Below are positions 1 to 11,700 of a DNA stretch of 64,000 nt, piece by piece. Numbering within the stretch: position 1 is the stretch's first letter; every line of letters starts with the position of its first letter. The notes under the pieces are model-generated. The model was not told where the DNA came from, did no database searches, and saw only the letters and a program-made list of their open reading frames with translations. The stretch is taken from contig NC_071331.1 in the NCBI RefSeq assembly GCF_010183535.1, positions 18,104,001-18,168,000 of the forward strand, written 5' to 3'. The translations under genes were made by a program, and so were the position numbers. This stretch comes from Caenorhabditis remanei. Taxonomy: Eukaryota; Nematoda; Chromadorea; Rhabditida; Rhabditidae.

Positions 1-1159
1 ATCTTTTTTTTAATTCTTGGATTTCTCAATCTTGGAATCGGTTTTAAGTTCACATTTTATGGTAAAAATGACTTCAAGTAGCCAATTTATTCTTTCAGAA
101 TTCTAGATACGTATGGGTTCTGGAACTTGGGGTTTTTCGTTTATTTGAGGTATTTCTAATTCCGGTATTCGGATCATTTACGTTATCCCATCATACACTT
201 CTCCTTGTACCACAATTGCTAGTTTCAAATTGTCTCGGAGCAGTTAAATCTATCAGTAGAGGTACCGAACTTTCTAGAGCTGCTTAGATAATGCTGCGAT
301 TCGTTTTTGTGACATTACAGTAAGCCTAGAACCTTCAGTTTTGCTAAGCAGCTCCAGATTTGTTCCGATACATGTTGGTGCTGCATATCATCATCTCTGA
401 TAACAATCTCCCTATTTCACATTTCCCCTAGCCCCTCCCATTAGACTCCTCCCTCCCTTTCAACTCTCTACAACCATTCCAAAGTTCATCCAGAGTCACT
501 GTTATTGCCTGACTGCTCTCCACCCCTCCTCTGTGTCCCCCCTTTTAATTCGATATGACACTGTTCTTCATCTTCTCTTTCAACAATTCGCCCCTTTTTA
601 CCGCTAACCATTCCCTCTACTCATTCCATTATACTCTCTTTATATCCCTCTTTTTTGTCTCTATTTCAATCCCTCCCCTCACTTCTCATCTATTCTTCAA
701 ATCTTCTTTTTTCTAATCTCCGGATTACTGTAACTGGTTTGAGAGGGAGAATTAAGGGACTGGGGGTTTGTAAATATGTAGATTTTTATTTTTCGTATTC
801 AAGAAGATGCAAAAAACCAACAAAATCTGTTGATGTGTTACTACCATTCAGTTTTCTATTTCCATCTTAATGTTGCCAAATGTTACGTCTTATTCCCTCC
901 CCCTTCTGGTTGCCTAATGACTAGTGCATATGTTCTCTTTAGTCGGCTTACCCCTCCACGTCTATCACCTCACTTAAGTACTCGAGCATCTGGAGACGAC
1001 GTTACGCCGTTCCCCCAACAGAAAAAAACACACTAATCTTTCTTCCCGCCCGGCTGCTCCATTTCCGATCGAATTTCTCTTTCTCATAGTAATGAGAATT
1101 TGTCAGACAGAATGTTAGTGTAAACTTGAGAATACATCAAGAAAAAAGCAAAAAAGTCA
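1..1159. other. Non-coding stretch, no gene seen
   Basis: No convincing coding exon is visible on either strand. The short open frames here are pyrimidine-rich and have no paired splice sites or recognisable protein motif. The sequence is C/T-rich between about 400 and 720. It may be intergenic, or an intron of a gene lying to the left of the window. Confidence 0.5.
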
Positions 1160-1232
1160 AGCCACCTAGGGGACTCGAACCCCTGACCTTAAGATTAAAA
1201 GTCTCACGCTCTACCAACTGAGCTAAGGAGGC
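1160..1232 (-). tRNA. tRNA-Lys-like (anticodon UUU), copy 1
   Basis: A 73-nt cloverleaf can be drawn on the minus strand: D arm with A box TAGCTCAGTTGG, anticodon loop CTTTTAA (anticodon UUU, lysine), and T arm with B box GGTTCGAGTCC. The acceptor stem is GCCTCCT/AGGTGGC with a T-T mismatch at 4:69, and the base after it is T, which is unusual at position 73 for a lysine tRNA. A run of six Ts follows about 4 bases downstream in the transcript sense and should stop Pol III. The 20 or so bases upstream match those of copy 3. The anticodon is read directly; charging with lysine is an inference. Confidence 0.85.
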
Positions 1233-2003
1233 CCTGCGGCAGATGGTTTGCAAGACATACACATTCTCGTTGTAGGACGGAGGCGGTCTTCTTTTTCGAA
1301 GTTAGAAAAAGAGAAAAAGAAGTTTTTGTTTATGGAAAACATGTGTATAATCTGAAATCCGTAAGTTTTCTTGCTCAATTCATGAATAGAAAAGAGTCAC
1401 AAATAGAACACAACACCTCCTTTTTTATTTTTCTTGTTTACGACAGGATCAGTAATGATCCAAGACGTCTCCTTCTTCGTCACTTCTTCTTCTTTTCTCA
1501 TCACGACTACATTCCTTTTGTTGTTCGAAAATGAGGAAAAGAGAGCAAAACCAATCAAAATCGGAAACAAACAATTGAGGGAAAATAGCAAAAAAGAAAT
1601 GAGGTTCTCTTTTTTCACCGCTCAAGCGGAGAAGGTTGAAATGACTAGCGGTGGTTGGAAGTGACGCATTCAGGAAAAGAAATTCTGATAAAAAGTTTCT
1701 AAAAGTAGAATAGAAAAGTTTAAACACGCAGTTCTTTTTCTTATTTATTCCAAAAATTGCAGTTTTTCAATGATTTTAACGACGATAACATGGTCCTGAT
1801 GTGAGACGCTCTTCCGTTTTCGTCAAACCATGAGAGTGGGAATTCGTAGTTACCAAAATTTCCAAAATTTCCAAAGATTTTTCAGACTTGCGTTAACCGG
1901 AAAATTCTGAAACTTGGTTTTGAATGAATAAATTCTTTTCCAAAGAACAGTTCCTCAAGATTAAATTCTTCTAAGAATCCTAAAGTCTCTTCCGAATCGC
2001 AGG
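1233..2003. other. Spacer between inverted tRNA copies
   Basis: About 770 bases separate the two divergent tRNA genes. Overlapping short open frames on both strands (about 1397-1727) are A/T-rich and show no motif or splice structure. No gene is supported here. Confidence 0.5.
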
Positions 2004-2076
2004 GCCTCCTTAGCTCAGTTGGTAGAGCGTGAGACTTTTAATCTTAAGGTCAGGGGTTCGAGTCCCCTAGGTGGCT
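2004..2076 (+). tRNA. tRNA-Lys-like (anticodon UUU), copy 2
   Basis: Identical in its 73 nt to copies 1 and 3: anticodon UUU, the same A and B boxes, the same T-T mismatch at 4:69 of the acceptor stem, and T at position 73. It lies in opposite orientation to copy 1. The 3' flank (TTGA, then a T run, GC, another T run) matches copy 1 for about 40 bases, so the two are a segmental inverted duplication rather than independent genes. The upstream flank shares only CGCAGG with the other copies. Confidence 0.85.
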
Positions 2077-2940
2077 TGATTTTTTTGCTTTTTTTCCTGA
2101 TCTATTTGCCTCAGCTTAAAAATCTAGCACCGAAAATTCCCGATGTGAATTCAGACCACTAGCTGAAACATGAATATGAGCTACCTTCCCATCACCACTT
2201 ATCCCCAATTCTATCAAATTCCGAAACTCCAGCCGTTCGTTTCTCCTCCATTCCTCTTGTCTCCTATTCTTACATCATGTCAAAACAAGGTCAAAGTGGG
2301 CGTGGTCCACAACCTCAGCTTCTTCTTCTTCTTGCTCCTCTCCTCCTCCTTCTTCTTCTTCTTCTTCCCTATTTTTGCCTACTTCACATAACATGCTCAC
2401 ATTAGGAAAAGAGGTCCCGGGGACAGCCCCTATAAGTATCCAATATATGTTGTCCCCTTCTATTTTTTATATGCATATTTAGCGGGAAGGCGAGGGCACA
2501 GGCACTACTCATATCTAACTTTTTTTTGCTCTTTTTCTTCTTCGTCTGACATTCTTCTCACCTGCTTTTTGTCCTCTCTGCCGAAATCTCTCTCCGAATA
2601 TCCATAAATCTCTATCTCTTTTTTCCAACTTTTTCCTCGATGTTTTTGTTGTTCTCGACCCTCCTCTCAATTTGATCTGCAATTCAATTTATGGAGTTTT
2701 TCTTATGGGAAAACAAGTTGTTTTTTTCGAAAAATAATGTTTTGATACCTAAACTACTCTGAAATTCAAATTTGTAATATGTTTTAGAAAAAAGTCGTTT
2801 TTGGTCCGATTTCTCCAATTTTGACCACATCACTGACCCTGAGAGCCCGTTGGCTGTGTAGCTCAACTCAAGTCTTGATTTCGTTTTCCTCTTTCTCATC
2901 AACCTTTTTTTCAAATTTCCAATTTCCTGTTTCATTCCAG
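2077..2940. other. Upstream region of the adhesion GPCR gene
   Basis: There are no coding exons. The tract from about 2310 to 2650 is strongly C/T-rich, as expected for an outron. It ends at the acceptor GTTTCATTCCAG (to 2940), the probable trans-splice site 41 bases before the receptor's start codon. Confidence 0.5.
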
Positions 2941-2981
2941 AACCTTCGAGCTACCATCAATTCAATGCTCCAAAATAAAAA

Positions 2982-5900
2982 ATGCGGTCGCTTCTAGTTC
3001 ATCTTCTCCTTTTTCGCAACTTAATTCACTCAATCCGGTCATCAGAAGGTAAGAAAATAAATCAAATTTCCCCGAAAGAAAGAAGGGAAACCTCTACAAT
3101 TGAATTACATACCCTCAACATTTTTTTACGAGAAAAGGGTGCCAGGTGTCTGTCCCCGGAGAGTTCTAGCCTTTTAGCCAAGACAAGAATATAAAAAAAT
3201 CCGTCTTCTCGGAAAGAGTCAGAGGCGGAAAACTTCATCAGATGCTCCGAATAATTCATGAGGAACAAGGAGAAAAGATGCCTACGACTCCTAATAGTTT
3301 GTTGATGGGATCCTTCTTTTGAGACTCATTATATGTATACGTTCTAAACGGAGGGGATTCAGAAGACAAAAAGGGAGAAAAAAGAGAGTTACTTCACAAG
3401 TTTCGGAAAACCCGATTTGTGACTGCGTCTCTCTGTCTGCCACGCTATTTCTCAACACAAGAAGTACATTATTCTATTGTGTTGGGGTTGGATGGCACAA
3501 TGGCTTTATCTTTTGGAAAGAAGAGAGGGCAGGGTCCAAAAAACACGTAGGGTGTGAAAATCTTGTTGCACTCACCGTAAATCTACACTAGCCACCGTAA
3601 ATCGACATTACAGATGGGGTACCAATCGAAACAATTCATGCGCCAATGTTTGAAGGTTTGATTTGTAATAAAACTCCACTAGATTTTCCATTTCTACCCT
3701 TTCAATATTTTCACTTCTTACCCTTTAGACACCTTGAAATGACGGCATACACCAGAATCTCAAGTAGTAAACGTCGGATTTGTATTCCATTATTGCACGC
3801 TTGATTCTCATCATTACCTTCAAAAATTCCCGTCTGATTCCAGATGTATTCGATGTTAGAATCCACGAAGGAGCTGACAAGGGGAGTCGGCTGACGATGA
3901 GTCAAGAACTACAGAAATCAACGGAACCACTTGGACACTGCTTCGGACAATTGGAGACTGACGTGGATTGGATCGAATGGAAATCGAGTCGAAGTGCTTT
4001 TTATACTTCGGCTCAAATGCCTCTGTCCGCTACAAAGAACTCGAATAATCTAGTGGGAACCCTTCATTTGTGAGTTTTCTTTTTGAAATTCTACAAACTG
4101 GAAAACCTGAATTTTTATTTTTCAGACTCTGTGCTGGAAACCAAATGCACACATTCCCATTCCGTGTCCACATCACTCATCGAAACCATCATCCCCCTAC
4201 TTTCTCCAAGAACTCTTATAAGTTCCATGTCCCAACAACTCTCCCAATTGGATCAGTCATCGGAATGCTTGAAGTGAAGGATCAGGATCCAGTCATCTAT
4301 AATTCTGAACGAAAACTAGCTTTCACAAAAGATGAACCGCTAGTCGAAATCCTTCAAGACGGAACATTCAAACTGAAATCAGACTTGAGTATTCTGACTC
4401 CATACACTCCTCAAAGAATGCAAATTCTTGCGATAGACTATGGAAGTCCTCAACTATTCACAATTGCCAATATCACAGTAATCCCGGTGACAGTATCCAT
4501 GGTACGGGAGTTACATGTGAATGTGGCGACTGAAGAATATCAAATATTCGAATGGGAACATCCTCAATATGGGACAGTTGATAAATATCGGCTGAGCATT
4601 CGAAGAGATGATCAGGTGGTTTACGAGGAAGAATTGGAAGCAGCGAAGACGTTGGCTTTGACAAAAATAACCTTGTCGAACACGATGAACGTCAGTTTTC
4701 AAGTGACTGCAATTGACGAGAATGGGGAGACGTCAAGTGAATGGACACAGATTGGACCTATTGATAGAGGTGAGTCCTGATAAAAACTGGAAGACGTCGC
4801 AGACTTCTGAATTTTCAGATGTAATCTGCAAGGGTGAATGCTCACGTGGAGGGACACCTCTCTGTTATGTCGGCTCTTTTAATAGGATCGAGCAATTTGT
4901 GGATTCTCGAGGGGCTCATTGTCTTTGTTATCCTGGATTCATGGGTGTCTCATGTGAAACTATTGGTTAGTTTTTTCGAGTTCAGTGAAGCGGGGTTTCT
5001 TTTAGAGTTCTTCTAATTAAGGGTATTCAGAATTATCCCACTTTCTAATGGGAATCTTTTTGCTATTAGTGAATCCTCAAGAACTATACACGGCCTAAGT
5101 TTCAGAAATGTAGCTTCAATTTCGTCACCTAATTATTGTAACTAGGCGGCAACCTAAATAACGGATAATTGAGATACAATTTCTTAGACACATTAGCTCT
5201 CTTTCTTGCTCTGACGGCTCCTTCTCTTCTTTCGATTAACCCTATTTTCCATATTCCAAATGATGAATTGCGCAACATTTCATGCGTGTTCTCTCGTAAG
5301 AAGGTGTACATCTGTTCATCCGGCTCTAGTAAAGAGTGTCAAACAGATGCCGCTTAAGCGAGTATACGCTTGCCTGATTTAGCCAATCATAATTCTTTTC
5401 CTCCCTCTCTCCAACAGGAAATCGCGTTCTCCCCCTTCTCTTCTTAGAGGTCGTTCCCGCACTTCCGCGATTAAATACTTAATTATTATTTATGTATTTT
5501 ATATATATCTCACTCTCTCAATTTTAGATCGATGTGGTCCGGAGAGAACCGTCGATATATGGGGAGGGGTCGATTGGACTGAAGTGAATACGAATATCTC
5601 ATTGTTGGTTCCATGTAAGTTTAAAGTTTGAACCCCGAATGTTACAACGGACTTCCGTTTTTTTCCTGCAGGCCCTTACAACCCGGTCACCGAAAACAAA
5701 TTTCTCGAACGACGCTGCTCATGGGACTCGGAAGCGGGACGGGCGATATGGGAACGACCGCAGGATAGGAACTCATGTCAGACACAAACATCTGTGTTGG
5801 CACATCTTGGGCTCATAGGGACCTACTCGGCGAAGGCGGCCACGATTTCGGCTATTAATACGGTGACGAGGTGAGAACAGGGTTTTGGGCAAAAGATGGG

Positions 5901-8749
5901 CAATGTGCCGGTTTTACGGGAGAATTGTTTTGGAAACTCATACTTTCAAATCGGGCCGGCACGTAACTCGCTTAAAACGCAATATTATAAGATGAAAAAT
6001 ATACCAAAATGTAGATCTCGGCGAGTTCTATGACTGTGACTTACTACGTGCTGGATTTCGGCTTGTTAATGCGGGCCGTGAAAAGTGCCAAAAAACACAA
6101 AAATGATCAAAAAAGGCATTCTAACCCGGCCGCGACACATTAACAACCAGCCATCCGGCCCGTAGTAGATCACAGTCATAGAGCTCCCGGTTTACAAATA
6201 TGTCGAAGCTTAAACTACAACGAACTCTATCCCTATTTCCAGATTCGTCCGTGATCTTCTCTCATACCCTTCCTTCTCTCGGGAACTATCCAAACATGCT
6301 CAATTCGATCAGAAGATTGCTGAAATGACAGCTCTAATTCTCGACGCTGTTGTCCAAGCGGATCTAGACCGTATTCCTGGAAACACTACAATGCTTCGAG
6401 CAGACACGTGGAGAGTCATCGAATCTTTCTCCCTCACTCTTCCAATTCCGTATTCCTTGTCCTCTCCGGATAATGGAATTCATATGAAAGCAATTGAATG
6501 GGTGAAGCATGCCGAACCAAATGATAATCTGATCGGAAAGAAGTGTAGACTCCAGCTTCCTTCGACTGATGAGAATCATGTCATTCGAGTTGTCTGCGCA
6601 TCCAATGGCACGTTATTCGAGTTACTTGAACCAAAAAGTCCAGTTATTTCGGTGAAACCGGATAGTCAAGAGCCATTTGGATCCACGAGAATGTCGATTT
6701 ATTTGAGATATCCAGATACCCTTGACAACTACACTTGTGTCTATTATGATGAAGAAGCGGGAGCATGGTCGACAAAAGGAATCAGAAGAATAGAGCATAA
6801 CTATCATGGATATGTCAAGTGTGAGACAAATCACTTCGGAATTTTCTCATTGCTACCGGTTAGTCATTTCTTATAGGGATAATGATTAATTCTGAACTTG
6901 TTCAGGACCGACTATTCTATAATTCCGAGTCATTCTGGAAGGATCTGGCGTCTCATATGCCTACTGTAACATCACTCGTCACATTGGTGTGTACAGTAAT
7001 GCTTCTTTTCATGGCAGCCGTTCAGAAGTGAGTCTTGGGTAGATTTACGAAATCTTGAGTTGGTTTACGAAGTCTTGGGTAGATTTACGATGTCTTGGGT
7101 AGATTTACGAAGTTTTGGGTAGATTTACGAAGTATTGGGTAGATTTACAAAGTCTTGGGCAGATTTACGAAGTACGGGGTAGATTTACAAGTTCTTCTCA
7201 ATAACACTCAGCTCCAGATTTTTCAGAAACCAACCGATCGACTGTGCCTTCCTCTTCTACCTTTTCTTCGTCTTCATGATTCATCTATCTCATCTTCTCC
7301 TATTTTTGGCACCACAAGTCGGAGAACCATTCACTTTTTCAACACTTCTCCACTTTGTTCTTCAGTTTTGTGTCATCGCCTCATCTGGATTACTGTGTTT
7401 GGGTGAGTTATCATTGAAGCACACTTTCAGAGATCACACCATAAGATTCCAGTTCTCTATTCAATCCACACTACAATAATCAGCTACGACATCAAAGAGG
7501 AGGAGCCACAAGGATGCTTCTCGAGGCCGTTACATGTTTTTGGAATGGGAATTCGTGAGTTTCAGATGGAAGAAAGACTGAAAAACGAAGATATTTTTTT
7601 CAGTGACTCCCTCACTATTCACCTTCACAACTTACTACTTTCTTGACGGTCGGGATTTGGATATAGGAAGACTTTTTGAGAGAACTGATTGGCTATTCAT
7701 CTCGAATTATCTCCTACCAACAGCAGTTTTATTCTCAATTTCAATTGTTTATGCAGTATGGAATGTCTACATTGCTAGTGGAACAAGGTAGAGCTGAAAA
7801 TCGATTTTTTTTTAATTGTCTGAAATTCCAGAACAAATCGAAGATGCTCTTCGGATAGACTTCTAGCATTGGGACCAGCTATCAATGCATCTGTAACTTC
7901 TCTTTTTATGGTATGTCTGTCTGTCTGTACTGGTGTCCGGATGTCCTTCTTTTCAGGTTTTCTTCTTCTGCTCCGCACTTCTTCTTTTCTTCTTCCGTGA
8001 GCACTCCCCAATGGCTATCTTCTTCTTCTGCATGTTCCAATTCTTCCACGTCGTCACTGCATTCTTCTTCGCTTCTTATTTGTTCAGGTAAGAACTTTTA
8101 TAGATCTTTTTATTGCAAAGGGGTACGGTAACTTTATGAACACCCGAAAACAATAAAAAGATTGATAATCTTATCAAATTTTAATTGTTCTGTTTTTCAA
8201 CATTTTCTCCATTCTTATTATTCCATTCAAAATTGAACTGAACTTTCAACTCGAAAATGTAATTCACGTGAAAGAGTTTCGAAACTCTCTGTGTAGAACC
8301 AGTGAACATTTGAAAAAGTGTATGCTTTGCAAACCATCTGCCGCAGGGCCTCCTTAGCTCAGTTGGTAGAGCGTGAGACTTTTAATCTTAAGGTCAGGGG
8401 TTCGAGTCCCCTAGGTGGCTAGATATTTTGTATTTTTTCCCTTTTCAGACTCCGATTCCTTCTTCAACGTGGATTCGACAGCAACGACTCAACTGATTCT
8501 CTCGAAAGAAAGAGAGACATTTCCCGTGCACTTCTGGAACATGTCGACACCAAAAGTGACATTGCATCGGATCGAGTCGTCATAGATGGAGGATTCACTG
8601 AAGCTGGTTTCACTCCGGCGACTCATTATCAATACTCCCCAACGGAATATATTCCACCTGGTTCAATGACTCAAATTGAGAATAATAATCGATATTTATC
8701 CCTCCATCAGAATATTTTCGAAAGAGCTCCAATGGTTAGTATAGTCTAA
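2982..8749 (+). CDS. Adhesion-class GPCR (cadherin, FN3-like, EGF, HormR, GAIN, 7TM)
   Basis: Fourteen exons close in phase to a 1,029-residue type I membrane receptor: 2982-3048, 3844-4069, 4126-4769, 4819-4965, 5528-5614, 5672-5870, 6243-6858, 6906-7027, 7218-7402, 7453-7554, 7604-7787, 7832-7910, 7957-8087, 8449-8749. In order it has a signal peptide (1-20), a degenerate then a clear cadherin repeat (HPPTF at 98-102, later VKDQDP), an FN3-like stretch (about 210-305), an EGF module (about 316-360), HormR (363-450), GAIN with GPS (457-660), seven hydrophobic helices (about 680-930) and a 100-residue tail ending VSIV, a class I PDZ ligand. At the GPS the cleavage triad reads HFG, not HL(T/S), so self-cleavage is doubtful. 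HormR-GAIN-7TM matches latrophilins, but I see no lectin domain and the cadherin part is far shorter than in flamingo. The start follows a likely trans-splice acceptor (2940); AATAAA lies at 8893-8898. Confidence 0.92.
5964..6190. repeat. Foldback MITE copy A, receptor intron 6
   Basis: An imperfect inverted repeat fills most of the intron between exons 6 and 7. The left arm contains TAACTCGCTT and GTAGATCTCGGCGAGTTCTA; the right arm contains the complement of CTATGACTGTGATCTACTACG. The arms match the element at 36571-36857, so this is a dispersed family. The right end is worn and its boundary is approximate. Confidence 0.75.
7031..7190. repeat. 20-bp minisatellite, eight units
   Basis: Eight head-to-tail copies of agtcttgggtagatttacga with 0-4 substitutions each and no length changes. 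They begin four bases after the exon 8 donor of the adhesion GPCR and make up most of that 190-bp intron. Unit number is likely to vary between strains. Confidence 0.95.
8348..8420 (+). tRNA. tRNA-Lys-like (anticodon UUU), copy 3, intronic
   Basis: This 73-nt gene is identical to copies 1 and 2 and lies in the same orientation as its host, inside the last intron (8088-8448) of the adhesion GPCR. The upstream 20-odd bases (GCAAACCATCTGCCGCAGG) match copy 1, so the duplicated unit was larger than the tRNA. The 3' flank differs: the tRNA end is followed by TATTTTGTATTTTTTCCC and then the host acceptor CTTTTCAG. The Pol III stop tract and the polypyrimidine tract of the host splice site are therefore the same bases. 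Confidence 0.87.
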
Positions 8750-11700
8750 ACTCTCAGTCTTTTCCCCTTGAAAATCTCAATTTTTCGTTCTTTCATTTGT
8801 CATCATGTCAACCTCATTTTCTCTGTACCGGTATAATTATTTGTGTGTGTTTTCTCGGTATCACTGTATCGTATTTTTACAATCGAGACTCTAATAAAGG
8901 CTCATTCATTCTGAATTTTCGACTCTAGCAATTAAGAAATATTTACTATTAGTAGCAATTTTCAAAGGATGATATCACAATGATTATAACAGGATTCCGA
9001 AAAGTGTCACCTGGGAATAAATAGAAGAATTTTGAAATTGACAATTAACTTCTATCCGTTCTGATTTTCGAGATTCAGATAGATAAAAAATTTATTAAAG
9101 ATATGAACTTTCAACTCTTATATCTCAATAACGAATGAAGATTTTTCCAGGTTTAACATTGATTCATTTCCAGAAGGAACATACTTTCTGAATGTATGGA
9201 TTGCAGTCTTCGATCCCCTTTGACAAACCCAAAACTTGATATTTTTGTTTTTCGCAGCTTCAAACATCCCACTTCCATTCCCCTTCCTCCACTGTACTTT
9301 CCAGTTTAATAATAAACCAAAAACCTGCAAACATATGTACGTACAAATGCGTACAAACAATATATATGTATTTGCAGTCATAATCATCAACAATCAGTCC
9401 TGATAATCATTTCTGATTTTACTGAACTTTTGCTTCCATCGCTTTTCTTCTCGTCTTCACTGATAATTCTGTTTGCCCCGTTGTTTTGTGCCCGGACACA
9501 CACGTTTTCGAGTCGAGAGAAATGGTGAAGACACGTGAAGAAAATGTGGAGGGGATACGGTAGGTCGAGAAAAGAGAAAAGAAGGTGTAAAGAAACAAGA
9601 AGTATATGAAAACAGGCTGGAATACATATGAGAGTGTCAATAATAAGGGGAAGAGGTGATTTATGGAGGGGGATGGTACATGTTTTGATAGGCGAGAAAA
9701 ACGTCATGGAGGATCAGACCATCAGATGATTCTTCATGGTTCGAAAAGTTGGAGTAGGGCTTAGGAGATGCCTAGCCTAAGTGGAGCTGCTTAGAATGAG
9801 CTGCAATCACATCTGAAGACTTTTCGTTTCCAAAGCTGAAACGTTTTCAAGGAAAGATGCCTTCAATTGTCTATACCTGCAAGGTTGTCCCCCAACACTC
9901 TCTCTTTCTGAAGTTATATTTATATAAACAAACAGGCTGAAATTCTAATAATTTTTGTAAAAATAAAAAGTGTGAATGATTGATTAGTTTTGACAGGAAT
10001 ACTAGTAATTGGTTGCAAGAAAAACGAAGTGGAGACATTTGCAGGAAATTGTTTATTGATACTGTTGGATAGAGTGTTTGATTTGTTTCGTCTATTTTCG
10101 TTGCTGATTTTGCAGGAATACGATTTGAATAGCTTGTGGCATTAAAAGTAAAAAATAAATATTTTTAAAAGGAGCGGTTTGATAATTTTGACAGCTCATA
10201 ACTTAATTGAATCAAATTTCCGGACCTACCTTCAAGAGGATTTTATTGTCAGCCCCTAAATCTGCGTCGATTCATGTAAAAAATTGAATTCCAATTGCGC
10301 AGTCCCCCTTTAATGATGCCGTATTCACTAAAACAGAATGATATGCCAGAAATTTCGCAGACTACTTTGTTGAATAAGGTTAATTATTGTTTGGTAATGG
10401 ATTAGAGTTGCCATTCAACTTTGCAGAGTCGTGAAATGGAAATTTCGCCACCTGACATTGTTTTCTAACTATGGAAGTACGGTATCATTGCAAAGTCTCA
10501 AGTTGCTACAGTAATCTGACAGGGCATGAGGTTCTCCTATAATCTTTATTCAACGGCAGTGAACCAATCGTGAAGAAGTGTACTATTTGGAGTACAGTAT
10601 ACTTTATGTTATAGAGGAAATGGAAAATATTGAACTGATGTGTTAGGGTTTACTGGGATGAGAAATAAACATATAATGGCTATAATGATGATTCTTTCTC
10701 GACGTCACTTGCCTAAGAGGCGGAGTTATCTTTAATAGCTTCAACTGGTTCAGTATCTAATAAGGGTAGGTTTAGATCAGTAAGTGTCTTGCGACAGATT
10801 CTTATTGAGATGGTTAAAACAATCGCCGTCACCTTAAAAATGAAAGAACTACCTACAAGATCGTAAGATCATTGAAAAATTGGTATCTCATTGACACCGC
10901 GATTCTTCCAAATGAACGAAAAAATTCTGTACCGTAACCCATAAATTGTGAACCGGAGGTCGTTTTGTTGCAAATTCTGCAGAAAAAGAGTGGTTGATAC
11001 TGAACTTTACACATACCGTAACCCCTCCAAGTGATTCAATAACAATCCGAACTTCAGACTAGAGTGTCGCTCAACTCGATACCTCATCATCAAACGGACC
11101 ACTTTGTTTTCATTTACCCAACTTGCACCCAACAAAAATAAATACAGATTTGATGTTTCATCCTGATCATCCTATCTCTTCTCTTCTCCCAATTTCTTCA
11201 GCTGTTTCCAATCTTTTCAATCTCTGAGCTTCAACTTTTTCTCTCATTTTCGTACAAACAAGTCAGTTGGTGGTGGTTGTGTTTGCGACGCTTCTGCTTC
11301 TCCTTTAGTTGTTTTGATTGATTTGATCAACAATTCTCTCTCTTTTCCATTTGAAGATCATACCGTACTACTACTATCAATGTCTTTTTCCAATGCACCA
11401 ATGATCAGTGATCGACCAAAAAAGGGGATGAAAAACATAGATGATCAGTGAATGAGAGGGATGAATTGATAAGGAGAACTGTTGTTTTTAGGAGAAATTG
11501 AAATGATGTTTACATTATGGAGAGGGACAACGGGTGCAACATGACCTCAAAACAGAGAGAGAGTAAGACTAAAAATAACAAAAAAGCTAGGTGAAAGTTG
11601 AAGGATGACAGGTGGCTTTAATGTGACAACTGAGAATTTGAAAAGCAGAAGAGAAAATTGAGACTTTTGAAAGAGCTCCCAAAAAGATAGAGATGTAGAT

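Noticed and set aside
276..354. Possible hairpin with AGAGCTGCTTAG and CTAAGCAGCTCC arms
   Set aside because: The stem is short with a loop of more than 50 bases, and no second copy or flanking duplication was seen, so it is probably chance.
9387..9707. A 106-codon minus-strand frame with hydrophobic stretches
   Set aside because: An overlapping frame on the same strand is equally open, no splice or trans-splice signals fit, and composition is pyrimidine-driven.
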